Positions 24,797 to 39,119 of a stretch of DNA of 64,000 bases are shown here, one piece after another. Positions within the stretch are counted from its first letter, which is position 1; the number at the start of each line of letters is the position of its first letter. The DNA lies in assembly GCA_903813345.2 (NCBI GenBank), contig CAIIXF020000007.1, positions 3,789,730-3,853,729 on the forward strand, read 5' to 3'. The notes under the pieces were generated by a model. It did not search any database, was not told the origin of the DNA, and saw nothing but the letters and a program-made list of their open reading frames with translations. Origin of the DNA: Owenia fusiformis. Its lineage: Eukaryota > Annelida > Polychaeta > Sabellida > Oweniidae. Both the position numbers and the translations under genes were made by a program.

Positions 24797-26564
24797 GCAA
24801 GGCATCAACATGCATTATGTTACAACCTGCTATTTGTTACAGATGCTGTTACAGATGCCAAACGCCGAATACCATCCAAAAGTTGGAGAATATATATTCT
24901 GGTGATGATATAATAATTCATACAATCCTCCACTCCATGTACCAAAATCACATAATGTTCCCTAATTTACCTTTTTTCATATTTTCCCTTTCTCGCTGGA
25001 TATGCCCATATCCATTCTTTTTAAATCCACTGTGATCTAACTGCTGAAACACTGATGGAGATATCATGTTGATACTTATTAGCTAATGGCAGATGCATCA
25101 ATCTTACAAGATAACTCTCGGTTAATTAATCCAGGTTAGCAAGTCTACCAGGTAAATCAGGTATTGTGTCTCTCTTATTATGAATGTCTACTACTCTAAT
25201 GATATAAACCAAGTTTACATGAAGAAATATATTTTGTAATGTTGTATCACATCCATATTTTTAGATTTATCTGAGGTGTGTCTTGTGTCGTTAGTATGCC
25301 ATTTTGCAATTCAAATATTTTTAGATGTTTATATTTCAAACTTACGAGGGCATCTGCATGGCTATAAAATTTGTTGACCTTGTTTTTTTATCTTTATAAT
25401 TGATGAATTTATATTTTGAAGGTGGCTCTTAAAAGCCTTCTTTATTTTTTATCATGTGCATTATATAATTTATTTACCTACAATTAATATATTCCCGATA
25501 AAAAAATTTACGTAAAAAAACAATAGCGAAATTTAAAAAACGAAATCATATATTAACAACCTAAATTATATATTTCTCAAAAAATGTATTACAGATCTGT
25601 GGGTTTCTATGACAACTCAAAAAAGCAAAAATAAACTTTAAATAAATTTTAGGGATTATTTTAAACACTTCAATCTTATCAATATGTCACACTAGTCAAA
25701 TACATAATCAGCTATATTTATATAATGTCTTACTTTTTTGTTTACATGTCACATCTCATGGCCTATATTCTAAATCATGACATAAATCACAGTTTTACAA
25801 TTTTACAACATCTCATTTTGAAATTGGTGTTGTTTATTGGTTTTAATCTTTATCAATTAAATAATACATAGATAAGTTTTACCCTTTGCGGCCTATTAGG
25901 TGAGTAAATATGAGTCAAACAATCTAGGGCTAAACCTGTTTTTGGTACTCTACCATGGAGCCTAAAATTTATTGTTTCATCTGTCCCCAGTATTACAGAA
26001 CCCATTCCCCCATTATTCTCCTCCTCAAGCACACTGGTAAGGTCTCTCCCCCCCCCCCCTGTTACAATTTGGAATTCAAAGACCTCTCTTACATAGATAG
26101 TAGAGGCTGTGAATCTATCAATGACTTTACTGCTCATCATCATAGACATCTCATTTCTTCTTAGCCCCATGTTTCAGGTGAAACAGAAAGACATTATGAG
26201 TATCAGAATGTTTACTGCTACCTTTACTGAAGTTAATTCATAAGGAAGGAAAACAAAGATGGCACTCGCTTCAACAATGTTTCTTAAGACCTTCATGAAA
26301 TTTAAGGTTGACAGAAGGCTTTATGATATCCCTACTGACCTAATTCCATAGGACGGGCAGATTGGCAACTTTGCTATTATACATCCCCCCAATTTTGTTA
26401 GGATATAATAAACACAGTTATCAGAGTTAAACTCTGGTAATCTTATTACACTAAGAGGATAAAGCTTTAATGAAAGTTACACCATCATGTTATAGAAGGT
26501 GTGTTGGAAATCACCACAAGAATGTATTGGAATATTTAACCCTACAAATACCTGGCTTAAAATG

Positions 26565-26735
26565 ATGTCTGTTCAATTTGTATTCTATTCCATTTCTCTC
26601 TAAAATTTAGATGAAACATTTGATATTCTTGCATTTGTACATAATTTAACATTTTAACTTTATAACTATGTCATTTATTTTTTCATAATTCCACTCATTT
26701 TTATTATATTTTGCATTTTAATAGTGATCACAGTG
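26565..26735 (-). repeat. Dispersed ~175-bp repeat, minus orientation
   Basis: The reverse complement of the family is visible as TTCTCTCTAAAATTTAGATG, ATTCTTGCATTTGTACATAA, TAATTCCACTCATTTTTATT and TTTTGCATTTTAATAGTGAT. Confidence 0.65.
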
Positions 26736-27544
26736 ATAAATTTCACTGTGTTGCACTTAAATTCATTATATGGTCTACAGGAAAGGGAAAAGTAAAATAT
26801 AGTTTGACCCCAAACAACCCATGTGAATTATTTATAATCTTAAAACCACAGAAAAATCATATACAGGAAATATATGTAATCTGAAAACAAACCATAAGCT
26901 CATACAGAGTCCTCATTTCCTTTCTTTGAAGTATTATATACAAGTAAAGAGTTTATTGGTTATCAATACAGGAAGCAATCTTGGGGGAACCACATCATGG
27001 AGGGGGATCATATTTAGAACTTGAGTAAAAACATTGTTAGGGTTATAGTCAATACAGGTAGTTCTCCCTCTTTATCTTTTCTCAAAAGCAGGTAAATGTT
27101 GTTGTAGATGCCAAAATTAATGAAATCAGAAAGATATGAAATGGTTAATTGTTTTAATCAATTTTTGTTATCTATGGTTCATTACTATCTTGATAAACCA
27201 ATGGCCAACTTCTTTCATTGAACTTGTTCTGCCAGCCTGCTCCGGAAATCTCTGCCAACAAGTCCCTGCATGACCCTAATTATTCTCTTGGCCCAGTCAA
27301 TATGTTCTATTCATACATGAATTATAATCAATAAAGGAAACCATAAAACACCATCTTCCTTGAAGGAAAGCAAAATACAACATAGGAAAATATTAGTTCT
27401 TTCAGAGACCAATAGATGGTGTTGTCTGACCTTCATAATCTGGCAAACACCAACAGGGTTTCTTGACAGATGAAAAGTGCAAACATACGTCATAAATTCC
27501 ATCAATCTCTTCAGAAATAACTTAGTGTACGCACAAGCTTACCC

Positions 27545-27735
27545 ATTTTTAAAATATCATACTTTTAAGAGATATATGAGGTACAAAAAAGAGTTAAATC
27601 AGCATTGAAAAAGGAATCAAACATGTAGTCAAATCTAAATAATAGAAAATGCAAGAAAATAACGTTCTCTATTCAAGTTGTTCAGAGTCGTCATGGCGAT
27701 AAGCATGAGCACATGGCTGTTTGGCGCAGAAGAAT
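27545..27735 (+). repeat. Dispersed ~175-bp repeat
   Basis: The blocks AAAGAGTTAAATCAGCATTG, AACATGTAGTCAAATCTAAA, AATAGAAAATGCAAGAAAAT, TCAAGTTGTTCAGAGTCG and AAGCATGAGCACATGGC align to the family in order. Confidence 0.65.
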
Positions 27736-29424
27736 GCTAGCACAGTAGAGTAAATTCAAGATTCTACATAATCATGACACAATGGTAGATGTACTAATTA
27801 CCCTTCACACAAATTCCAATGTCCCATGAGATATAATGCCACAACGAAGATATATTGATTGGATCATATTCATGACTATCATCTCCCTAAAGAGACACAT
27901 TGGATTTAATTTGAACTTCATTAAAGTTAGCATTTGGTACACAGCAAAATCATTCAGTCCATTGACATTCACTAGGAATTTCCTTTTTTATAAAACCTAA
28001 TAAATGAACCATTCATTTCATAACATCAATTTATCCCATGCTACTTTCATGTTTCATCATTTACTTATTATACAGGTTTAAAACAGTACATATAAGGATA
28101 TACTAACACAAAAACATTTAAAGATGGACTTTTACAATTTATGTATTGACCTAAATACATCCCCCTGCATTTATCAGATACTTTACAAGTAGTAACCCAA
28201 TGTTAAATAAACCAAACTAAAATATCCATATAGTCATACATGTTTTACATAGTTTCTCTTCAACTTGAATAATGAGTAAAACTTTTTTTTAATTTCTATA
28301 CAATACAGAATGTGAACTTTATGCCTCTATACTTTATTTCCATATAATTGAATACATTTCTATTGAATTTTGAATTTTAAAACACCGGGCTCTGTGATAT
28401 TTTTAGGGGGTAACTTGAAAGGTAATCTACTTTAGGCATTTGAATCTTGGCAGATTTTCAAGACCACTAACATTGGCCATGTTGATTTTTTGGCTTTCAA
28501 GAGGCAAACCTATTGAAAATCTCAGTTGTGTATTTACAATAGATCCTCAGGGGCTAAAATGGCCAAATACTAACCCTGAAAATGATTAGCTAGCTAGAAA
28601 TTGAATATCAGAACACATTCTTTACCTTGACATAAAAAATACGAAAATGAGGGAAAATGAAAATAATTTTTAGTGCTACTGATCAAACAAACACAAGTTG
28701 GGCATCTGAGCAGGAAAACACACCCTCCAAATGCAGGGCTCCAAAACACTAAGTATTTGATCGAACTTCTGAGAAGAGTCCCTCATCTAGTTCATAACTT
28801 ATGACTCTGCAAGCAGGGTAGGCTCCAAACATATCCACACTTTTCTTTTTTCCTTATGTTATGACAGAGAAGGAAGGAACAGAGAGTGTATGATCTCTAA
28901 ACTCCTGCATTTGGAGAATGGGAAAACAAAATAACTCTAAAATCAGACATGATATGAAACAGATATATGGAGAATCAATCAAGGAAGAAATCACATCTAA
29001 CAAATATTTTCATTAAACTAAAGTAAAAAAAATAGTGAACTACTGTATATTCAATTGATTAGTTGTTGCTCCTGGTGAGAAGGATTTCATGTGCGGTTCA
29101 TACATAACTAGCAAATCAACTGTATCCCATTGTCTCCTAACGGAGAACCCTGTAAGCCAGATAACAGCACTTTGAACTATATACATGTACCCTCTCTGAA
29201 AGTGCTCAACATTCATAACTATTTTTCATACATGAATGATGCAAGACATCAATATAGGAAGAAAAAAACCTTATACGAAGAAAGAATGTATCAGAGGACA
29301 AGGATTAATTTGTTGTTGTTTTGCAAATAACATATGCTGGTGGTGTGATTACAATTCTAACAATGTAAAGAAAATAATTCATTATGAACTGCACTTACGC
29401 AAGAGAAAATAAAAAAGGATCACG

Positions 29425-29580
29425 ATTACATTTCAAAATGCAAAATGAAGCATAAAAGAGTTTAATTAGCAAGAAATAAACTAAATGTAAGTCAACACTC
29501 TAAATTGTTAAGATATGTCAAATCCTTCGGCAGGTTATTCAAATTTTAGAGAGAAAATCACAAAATATGGATGAACTGAA
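29425..29580 (+). repeat. Dispersed ~175-bp repeat
   Basis: GATTACATTTCAAAATGCAA, AAGAGTTTAATTAGCAAGAA, AAGTCAACACTCTAAATTGT and TTCAAATTTTAGAGAGAAAA are in family order. Minus-orientation copies lie near 28225-28395 and 30045-30250, so three copies occur within about 2 kb. Confidence 0.75.
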
Positions 29581-30044
29581 TATTTAAACATGGGAAACAT
29601 AGTGTACTATATATTACATGGCAAGTTAAGGTTGCCATGGTAAACTCAGAAAAAAGAAAAAATAGATAACAAAATGGTTTTAGAAAGTACTTGCAACAGC
29701 ATCAACCACCTTCCAGAAAAACACTTGAAGAATAAGATAACAGATGTATGTAATCGGCAACACATAAAAATTTTCTAGAAGTCTTGGAATAGAATCTAAG
29801 CCCTACTAGACAATATGATGTAAAAATATCGAAAATGAATAATTTTCAGAGAGGAATTGCCAAATAGCTCTAGTCAAATTGGCTTGTTTTACCCAGGTAA
29901 TATTATCCGACCTTACTTGAAAGCCAAAAGCCACGAAATCCAGTGTAGAGACTAACTAGCCAAAAGCTACAAAAACAGTGAAATTGATATGATACATGTG
30001 GTATACTATACAGGCAACCTTCCAAACCCTCTCTCTCTCTGTTC

Positions 30045-30250
30045 CATACATTTTCTCTCTAATATACAATTGAACAATCTGATTTTCTGACTTCTTAAAA
30101 GATTATCCAGGTTCTTATAATATTGGACATTGTTGTTAACAGTTAAGACATGCTTCAAAGTCAATAAAAGATATATGTATATATTCCCAGGCCAGCTACT
30201 TCATTCCTTGCTAATTCTACTCTCTTCTCTATTTTCTATTTTAAAACAAG
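30045..30250 (-). repeat. Dispersed ~175-bp repeat, minus orientation
   Basis: The plus-strand text has TTTTCTCTCTAATATACAAT, CTACTTCATTCCTTGCTAAT and CTACTCTCTTCTCTATTTTC followed by TATTTTAAAACAAGGC, the reverse complement of the family blocks. The copy appears to carry a small insertion in the middle. Confidence 0.55.
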
Positions 30251-32869
30251 GCTTACATATTTCTCATAGGCTTACTAGAATGATGTCTAAATTCTCTATG
30301 AAAACAATACCTACTCCAGGTGAAATATTTACAGTATCATGTAAGAAACATTCCAGGCTTGGCTGGCACTTGGAATCTAGAGGGCCTCTATTACTAATTA
30401 CCTTCTATTGAATATACATAGAGAAATCCCGTTCTTTCATCAGAAGCTCCAATTCGCTAATCAAGCCTCTATACATATTCCTGATCATATTTGTCACATC
30501 TTTCTCGATGTGAGGGATGGAGGTATTGACCTGGTAACATGTATAACATTATTTCATCCTCTACTTCAAAGATGATGAGTTGGCAATGAGGGTATGCAGC
30601 CTAGATAGTGAAATGAGGATAAATATTAAGGCTGACAATAGGAGGGGGCAAGACACAGACTCACAGAGACACAAGACACTACTTGAAGTCTTTATGAGAA
30701 GTAGATCTAAGGGAGGGTGTACAGGTCTGATTCAAGACTTCTGAGGATCAGTCCAAAACTACCTAGAGTGTTAAAGCCTACTAACATGTATATTAGGTGT
30801 AGCGCTCTTTTAAAGAATTAATAAAATAGCGTAGTTAAAAAGTAGTCTCTTATGAAAATATCAAAATATTATATATACAATAGACAAAGAAACCAAACAT
30901 CTAGTTAAGGTAAGCAGGGTAGAACTTGAACCTTCTATATGTGTGTACCAGAGGATATTATAACATGTAGATACATGACTATACAATCTGTTAGATGCAA
31001 TGAAACATTGTAAAGCTAAAAAAACATTTTTTTTAAAAAGCATCCACAAACCCTACTCAACACTTTGCCCTTGTAGTATAATCTGTACATACATACTATG
31101 ATAGAACATCAACAGTAGTAACTAAGGTACATGTATTATTTGTGATGGTTCAAGGTTTAAAAGGTGATAAGTTGATATAATATCCATCAGCTGTTGTATG
31201 TCATTATGGTATTTTTATACGATTTCACTAGATTAATTGATTAAATTTAACACTATAAACATGTTTCTGATCATTTAACATCATTATTGGTCCAAATCAT
31301 AATGTTTTCTGAAATCATTTTGGCAATGTTCACATCCTGGTTGAGGTCACCCACCACATATTTGTCTAAATATACCAGGTGCACACGAATCCAATCCAGA
31401 TCTCTGTTATGATTAAATTGTTTAGGGAATTTGGCCAGGTCTTCTGCTTGTTATATGGTTGCTCCGATGATCGACTAATTTAACTCAGCCAAAATAAAGA
31501 ACAATGAAAAGATTAATAAATACATGCTTACTCTTGTAATTCTATGTAATTTTGAGTAATAATAAATAAAAAACATCACTAAATCTTCTATCTACATAAT
31601 AAAACTTTGAAACGCCCACAGAATCTACATTTGTACCAACTTTCTACCATCTCAACGTCAATTTATATTACAAGTTATAAAACAGAAAATGTAGAGATTC
31701 TTAAGATCGTATCAGTTTAGGTTGTAAAAAATCATCTGTGCTAGTCAGTACAGTATGAAGCTAGCTAATAAGGACCAGGGTAGCTTAGATGGGGTTCAAA
31801 GTAGATCTTAATTGTTCAATAAGACCTACACCTGCTTCATCATTATCATAAAACCAAGAACCGCCAGGTGAACGGTTTAGGTTCTTTTATGATTATGACA
31901 CAATGACATGAACAAGAGAGATGTGGGTGCCGCGAGAATGTCAGTTAGCTGGCTTTGATACAAAATTATAGACTTGTGTTAAATGCCATTGAGTTTGCAT
32001 TTTCAGATGTAAATCAATGTATAAGAGAGAATTTGCTGAACAATAAAGTTGACAGAATGTTGTTAATACTCTATAGAATGTAGAAATGTCTAAAAATTAG
32101 GCAGCTCAAAAATCGAAATCCATATTCCTGTTGCATAATAGAAAGATCTGACGATCCACATAGATGTGACCATCATTTTCAACTCTGTCTTACCATTTTC
32201 TCATTGTCGCTATTTTGATTCATATAATTCTTTGAGACTTAGATGGTTGTAAAAATGCACTATGTGTAGTTCAAAATATTTACATATTTACATGTGTAAC
32301 TGTGTTGGATAAAGAAGCTTCCTTAGTATCATCAGTGTATTACCCTGGTTACGATAACAACTTCCTTGATTCTAAGAGAGAATTGCTTTGGTATGAATCA
32401 AGGATAAAAGTGATACACATGTGAAGTCATGTTGCCATAGAAACAGATCTTTTCTATTAGAGAGCATTGGACCATTTTTCAAATGTTCTATTTTCGCCTA
32501 CTTTATACCATATACAAGTTAGGGGACAAGAGAAATTTGTAAGAGACAAGGATACACATATCATAGACCATGAGTATATCAATGTATTATTCAATTCTAC
32601 AATCTTTAATAAATGTAACATATTCCCAACTGGCTAATTTCCTAGATGAACAGTACAGATATTCCATTTTGACTTAGATGTACATGTTATTAACAATCAT
32701 TTTAACTTTTAGGGGAATTACATGGTTCTACAGATTGAGATAAACTCTATTTTGACAATTTATTTAGGTAAAGTTAATAACAAAATATATTAAACGGTGA
32801 TATAAATGCATGACTCCAGTTCTTTCCAATATTTTGAATTTGCTTCTTACTGGGCTCTGACACTCGAGG

Positions 32870-33373
32870 TACAGGGTGTTTCAGAAAAATTGCAACCCAC
32901 ATACTTAACAATGCATTTCTTTTTTAATCAATGGAGCCTGAACATTCCTTTTTGAGAATGACCCATTTACTGCCCATGTAAAGAATGTGCTCCAAATTGT
33001 GACCACCTCTCTGCAGACTCATGAACATCTTTATCTTCTATGTTATCTCTAGTCTGAGCTCTGCAATAGTTCTAAAATTGTTGACATTCATATAATCTTT
33101 CAGGATAAGAGCCACTTCTATCAATGAATGCACACATGTTGTCAACAACATCACACAAAGTGTGGAGTCTGTCTGCAGAAAGTGGAAGAAACTCGGGGCA
33201 GGTTCTTTAAATGGCAAGCAAAATGGGTTACACAGAATACAGAATAAAATGAAACTTTGTCAACTTAAAGTACATTGAACCAACTTTAATTCTGAAAAAC
33301 AGGATTTGTCATTCTACATTTGTTAAAAAGACATGCATTGTTAGGTGGGTTGCATTTTTTGAAACACCCTGTA
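32870..33373. mobile_element. Mariner-type MITE with CAGGGTGTTTC terminal inverted repeats
   Basis: The left end TACAGGGTGTTTCAGAAAAA and the right end TTTTTTGAAACACCCTGTA are inverted repeats that continue into GCAACCC / GGGTTGC. TA at both ends is the target duplication expected for Tc1/mariner. The 500-base interior has no intact transposase; TATCAATGAATGCACACATG and similar pieces may be remnants. Confidence 0.8.
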
Positions 33374-34899
33374 CTTAATATTACACCATATAACTTGATC
33401 AATTCTGATATTAAACGGATCACTTATCCTAGAAGAAAAATATTGTTTCATGTTATAGAAAATACAAAATAAAATGAGCAAGTAGCCACTGTGGTTATAT
33501 AGTCCAATTTATCAGAATGTGATTTCAGAAACATAATAAAAGATCAGAAAAATAAGAAAATGATGTTAGAGTATATAATCCTTCATAAACAGGACCACTT
33601 CAAAACAAAATAAAAACTATCAATGTCAAACTGGAAACAAATTAGTAACACAAAACTTTTATTGACAAACAAAAATAACAAGACAAGGATATAGACATGT
33701 TGGAATGCAAGGAGGAGGGGTAGGGGGTAATTCATCATTTTTCGGTTTCAAAGTTTAAATACAACCATGCAGATAATTTAATCTTATATTTAAAAGGCAT
33801 GGAGCATTGATTAGAAAATCAATTATTATAGAAAGCAGAGAATATGTAGGACCTGAGAGAAGTCACAGGTAGTTTAAATGTCACACACCCTGTAAAGAGA
33901 CATAACATGTTGCTTTACAACCAATTAATAATCAAGAAATTGTCTGCTGACATTTAGGACATCCAGGCCTGTAACTTTAGCTCTGGATAGTCTGGGTGCC
34001 TCGGTTTCTGCAGATTAATTCTGAGAATTCAATGTGAAATAAATATGAAAAAAGTATTTATGTCGCAATCATAAAATGCTGCCATTTTGGAAATGACTTC
34101 AAATGATTTTAGAAAAGGTTTTGCTTTGTGCTTATTTTCCTGAGAAGTTATTTGATGCTACCGTGGTATAAATCTGGTGTAACTTTGGTAAAATTATCAA
34201 GTAACTAATTATCAAGTAACTGGTATCTGAAATTACTTGATTAAGTCAAAATCTGTTAAAAATCTGGTAAAATAGAGCATTTTCGAAGATAACATTCTCA
34301 CAGAACCAGGTAAATGCTATTCAGAATTCTTCTATAGGCATTCAGCCTCAAGTTTTGGCTAATGAGATATTGAAAAGATGTCTGCAAGAATGAGTGATGT
34401 AAGTTACATACTAACAAGCAGTTCAGAGGTAGCTGGTGAAATATACAGGGCAATGACCAGCTCATATAAAGATTCCAAGAGTAAGCAGAGTGGCTAACAG
34501 AGAATTTCTGTACTAACTTTAAAAATAAACAAAACACAAAGTGATCCTTTCACTTTGAAGAGCAAAATGGTAGCAAGTAATTTACCCAGCATGCCCAAAA
34601 CATTCAAATCTAAGCACTGTCAACTCTAGTAACTGTATACATTGAACAGGTGAGCGTTTTCATGGAATTTATACATATTTTTTAATATGTATATACGTAG
34701 TATGAATATCTGTCTCAAAATTCTCCATAAGTATGAGATATATATAGATAAATCCTGGATAATTCTCAATGTTTTGACCTTGCTTTCAGACTGTTTGTTG
34801 ACTTCTAATCAAAAATAGAAGCTCCTTTATACCACAATGACCACAGACCCGGATAACAACATATTTAAACATCTTGCACCAAATCTATCAATGTCATAG

Positions 34900-35045
34900 C
34901 AGTCATGTTTTTAAATGCAAAATAGAGTGGAAAGGAGGAGTATTGGCAAGGAATAAAGTAAACAGACATGTAGTCAACACTCTAAATTGTACGAAAATAC
35001 AAGAAAATCAGAGGTTTTATTCAAATTTCAAACAGTAATGGCATG
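34900..35045 (+). repeat. Dispersed ~175-bp repeat, good copy
   Basis: GCAGTCATGTTTTTAAATGC, AAAATAGAGTGGAAAGGAGG, GGCAAGGAATAAAGTAAACA, TGTAGTCAACACTCTAAATT and TCAGAGGTTTTATTCAAATT follow the family order closely. Confidence 0.8.
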
Positions 35046-36937
35046 AAACAGGCGCCATAAAGTCCTAATTTACAGATACATGTATTTTCTTCACATAGAG
35101 ATACATGTAGTTATTAATTTTGCTCTGGTCAAGTGCCACATCTGTCTCTGATTTATGTTGATGATGTCCATGATGTTTTAGCATTTTTCTAGTGTTTTGT
35201 TACATGCCTCTCATTTCCAGCTCTATAATTTAAACATATATTTTCTCTTATAACCCTTTTAATAAGTTCACATATCAGTTGTAACATATAATTCACTAGC
35301 CACTCTACATATAATGATTTTTCAAGAAACGATTTCTTTAGGGTATCTACTCCCACACAATTCTGAAGGTGAATATGATATTTACCTACCCCTACACAGT
35401 ACAAAGTTTACTTAAAACAATCAGTGAACAGTAAGAACAACTATCTGAATATGCACCTACTAGACAGTGGTAAACAAACTCATACACATCAAGTTTATCA
35501 GGTTTATCTTTAGCCAACTTATTATCTCCACATACATATGTATTGCACTCAACTATCTCATGGCTCTTATATTACTATCTGGTTATGTCTATGCCATACT
35601 TTCTCGCTAAAATTTCAAGACGTGTCTAAATTTCTGACATTTATTTTTACATAAAGGGTTAATTTCAGTCCCTTATGCCACTGGCTTATATTCTAACATA
35701 AACCTTACTTATATATATCTTTTATTGACTTTGAAACATGTCGGTTTCTCCGACATATGGGTCACTATACAGTTTTTTACATGTTTTTTGACAATACAAC
35801 AACATATCAGTAAAGTAGATCCTGCTAAAGTTGGACACATCTGAGATATTCCAAAAGAGTTCATATTTTGAGGTGTCTACATTTAAAAGGTTTAAATGCA
35901 AATCACAGGAGTTCTTACAGCGGTACATGTAGGTCAAATAGTATCAAAAACTTGAAAGTCAAAATTACGAACATTTATTTAATATATCCATAATCGCAAA
36001 AATGATGGTATCTGAGTATTATATAGAGAATCGAGTAAAGGGATCCAATATAGTTGAAGGAGCTTACATTACAAGGTTAGCACAGACTCAGGTGTGAAAC
36101 CTACATGCAAGTAATCACTGAACTCCAAGAGTTAATTATTATTATTATAAAGTCATGATGAAGTAGAAAAAGATGAGTTTGAAAAAAATGAATTTACTAT
36201 TTGAGAGTGAATGGTTTATTTTAAAGACAGTTGTTGATTATTTCTCTATATTCACGTTCATGTACATATTCCAAAAGTGAGTTTTCTAACATACTCTTCA
36301 TTATCTAGCTCTTTTCATTTCTGCTATCTTCCCTCATCTTCCTTTTCTCTAGATTCTCCATCAGTCTCTTATCATAGACCTCTATCCCTGAGGATAAAGG
36401 CTCATGCTCCCATTAACCTGGTCATACTTCATGCCTACATATTTCATCTGAACTTTTTACACCATTGGAAGCTATTCTTGTTCTCCCTCTGGACTATTGA
36501 GATCAAGATTGTGACTTCTCTTGACATTGTTATGAGGAAGTTATCTATAAAATGGTGTCTTAAATTAAATAAACCTTATTTAATTGAAAGAGCAACTCTC
36601 TCCATGGATCATCATAACCTCCTAATATTCTCACCTTTCGCAATCTTTCAAAATCTTTCCATATGGCATTGTGAAATACAAACTGTATCATTAAGTAATT
36701 TCTAAGACTATCAGCGAAAATATTTTTAGATTTTATTGCCTGTGGTCATGAGCGGTATTATATTTTTTGAATTATCTTCAACATGACATCATAAAATTGG
36801 TATTTATGTTTCTGCAGAGATCATGTAACTAATAAACCAAAACCAAATCATTATGTAGACCAAAATATGTATCATTTTTCGCAAGAATTTTGATTTAATG
36901 TTATGGTTCAAAATATATCAATATGACATCAGCAAAA

Positions 36938-37803
36938 GTGTGGTAATGAGAATAATGTGGTAATGAGAATAATGTGGCAATGAGAATACTGTGGCAATGA
37001 GAATACTGTGGCAATGAGAATACTGTGGCAATGAGAATAATGTGGCAATGAGAATACTGTGGCAATGAGAATAATGTGGTAATGAGAATAATGTGGCAAT
37101 GAGAATATTGTGGCAATGAGAATACTGTGGCAATGAGAATAATGTGGCAATGAGAATACTGTGGCAATGAGAATAATGTGGCAATGAGAATACTGTGACA
37201 ATGAGAATAATATGGCAATGGGAATAATGTGGCAATGGGAATAATGTGGCAATAAGAATACTGTGGCAATGAGAATAATGTGGCAATAAGAATACTGTGG
37301 CAATGGGAATAATGTGGAAATGAGAATAATATGATAATGAGAATAATGGCGCAATGAGAATACTGTGGCAATGAGAATAATGTGGCAATGAGAATAATAT
37401 GATAATGAGAATAATGTGGCAATGAGAATACTGTGGCAATGAGAATAATGTGGCAATGAGAATAATGTGGTAATGAGAATAATGTGGCAATGAGAATACT
37501 GTGGCAATGAGAATACTATGGCAATGAGAATAATGTGGCAATGAGAATACTGTGGCAATGAGAATACCGTGGCAATGAGGATACTGTGGCAATGGGAATA
37601 CTGTGGCAATGAGAATACCGTAGCAATGAGAATACCGTGGCAATGAGAATACCGTGGCAATGAGAATACCGTGGCAATGAGAATAATGTGACAATGAGAA
37701 TAATGTGATAATGAGAATAATGTGGCAATGAGAATACTGTGGCAATAAGAATAATGTGGCAATGAGAATATTGTGGCAATGAGAATAATGTGGCAATGAG
37801 AAT
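36938..37803. repeat. 17-bp minisatellite, about 51 copies
   Basis: The unit is GAGAATAATGTGGCAAT, with common variants GAGAATACTGTGGCAAT and GAGAATACCGTGGCAAT. The CCG variant clusters at about 37560-37680, as expected from local homogenisation. Because 17 is not a multiple of three and the minus-strand unit has no stop in any frame, all three minus-strand frames stay open for 170-300 codons and encode the same 17-residue periodic peptide (LPHYSHCHSILIATVFS type). These frames are by-products of the array and are not called as genes. Confidence 0.95.
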
Positions 37804-37984
37804 TTTTTTCAGGTCTCTGCGTTCTCTTATTCAAAATTTTCAAAAATCTGGATAAAAGAAATCTGATAACTAGATCTTAGTCATTGCACTTTACAGATAA
37901 TAAAACCTATCTGGCCTGACTGTATGCATGTTCACAAACAGAAGTACATATACAACACATCATGTTTACAAAGCTGTAATCCAA

Positions 37985-38135
37985 AAATCTGAAAAAGTGA
38001 AAGTAGATTCATCAAGGAATTAACAGCCAATATATAGGCAACACTCAACAATGAAAATGATATAGAAATTCCAGAAAATATAACAACTCGTTCAAATTTT
38101 AGAGAAAATACAGAGAAATAAGCATGAACTGGTAG
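37985..38135 (+). repeat. Dispersed ~175-bp repeat
   Basis: Immediately past the minisatellite: GAAAAAGTGAAAGTAGATTC, GGCAACACTCAACAATGAAA, TATAGAAATTCCAGAAAATA and TCGTTCAAATTTTAGAGAAA, then AAGCATGAACTGGTAGACAT. Confidence 0.65.
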
Positions 38136-39119
38136 ACATTTCAGGTATGGGTATATGATTAATTATCAGGTGAGATGTTCTACAAATGAAATTCGAAGGC
38201 TACAAACAGATGTAATATTGTAAACAAACTATTTTAGTAGCCTCAATAAAGGACACAATGTATCCTCCCATCTTAAAGTTTTCGTAAAATTTGTCTTTTA
38301 TGTTACAAATGGCAAATCGATGTTAGAAAATAATAGGATGTGCCACTACAAAGAAATTTCAATGTGGGGAGATCACCGAAAAGCAACATAAAACAGATCT
38401 CCTGATTTTGCTATGTATTCATTTTCACTAGATTACACTAAGAAGATATGCATAAATTGTGGCTCCAATAGCTGGAAGATTGCCTATATTCAGTTAAATA
38501 TGGCCAGGCATATGGCCATGCTTTGGATATTTTAAGTACAGTAAAGCTATGCATATATAGAACAAGTCGTCAAGATCATTCCAATGTATTATATTCTATC
38601 AATACATAGTTGTTAAAAGCCGCAAATTATGATAGGAATTAATAAAAAAAAAAAAAAAACTAGAATGTGTTTAGCAATAATTTTTCAAATTCTCAAACCA
38701 GAAGTCGGCGATCAACTTTCATGGTACTTAGTTTTTGGGGGAGGGGGTCAGAGTCAAAACTAGATTTATTTAGTTTCCGATCTGACATGGAACTTTTGAT
38801 GCCTCCCCTTGTTTTTGACACTTGAATTATCCACAGGTTTTGCTGGTAAGAAGCCCCACATGCACAAGTTAAAAAGGTATCTAAACACTATAAATGGTGC
38901 ATGGACATGTACATGTATGAAAAAATTACATGTTCCACTTTTAAAATGAAATAGTCTCTTATAAGACCTATAAAGATACACGTATACTGTATATAAATTG
39001 AAGTTTAGCTGATGATAAAGGAGAATGGTAAACTTTGTTTCAATAACAATTGAAATACTTGAAAAAAATATTTTGGCTAGTTAAAAATGGCACATCCCTG
39101 ATAATGTTTTTGGTAAATA

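Noticed and set aside
27537-27546. ATGG followed by donor GTAAGC on the minus strand as a minimal first exon of the phosphatase
   Set aside because: The phase fits exon 2 and would give MGTSLVKK, but the exon would contain only the start codon, its leader is AT-rich and it lies at the end of a dispersed repeat copy.
34205-34240. A miR-26-like sequence on the minus strand (TCAAGTAATTTCAGATACC), also a nine-base seed match near 29907-29925
   Set aside because: Vertebrate miR-26 genes lie in CTDSP introns, so the match was tempting. The first forms only a nine-base stem with a short loop, and the second has a weak, broken stem. Neither makes a precursor of normal length, and a nine-base match is expected by chance in a window of this size.
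36277-36705. Plus-strand ORF of 142 codons
   Set aside because: No recognisable domain, low-complexity Ser/Leu/His-rich composition and no splice or promoter context. An ORF of this length is not very unlikely by chance in AT-rich DNA of this size.
36929-37843. Minus-strand ORFs of 173-304 codons in three frames
   Set aside because: All are by-products of the stop-free 17-bp minisatellite.
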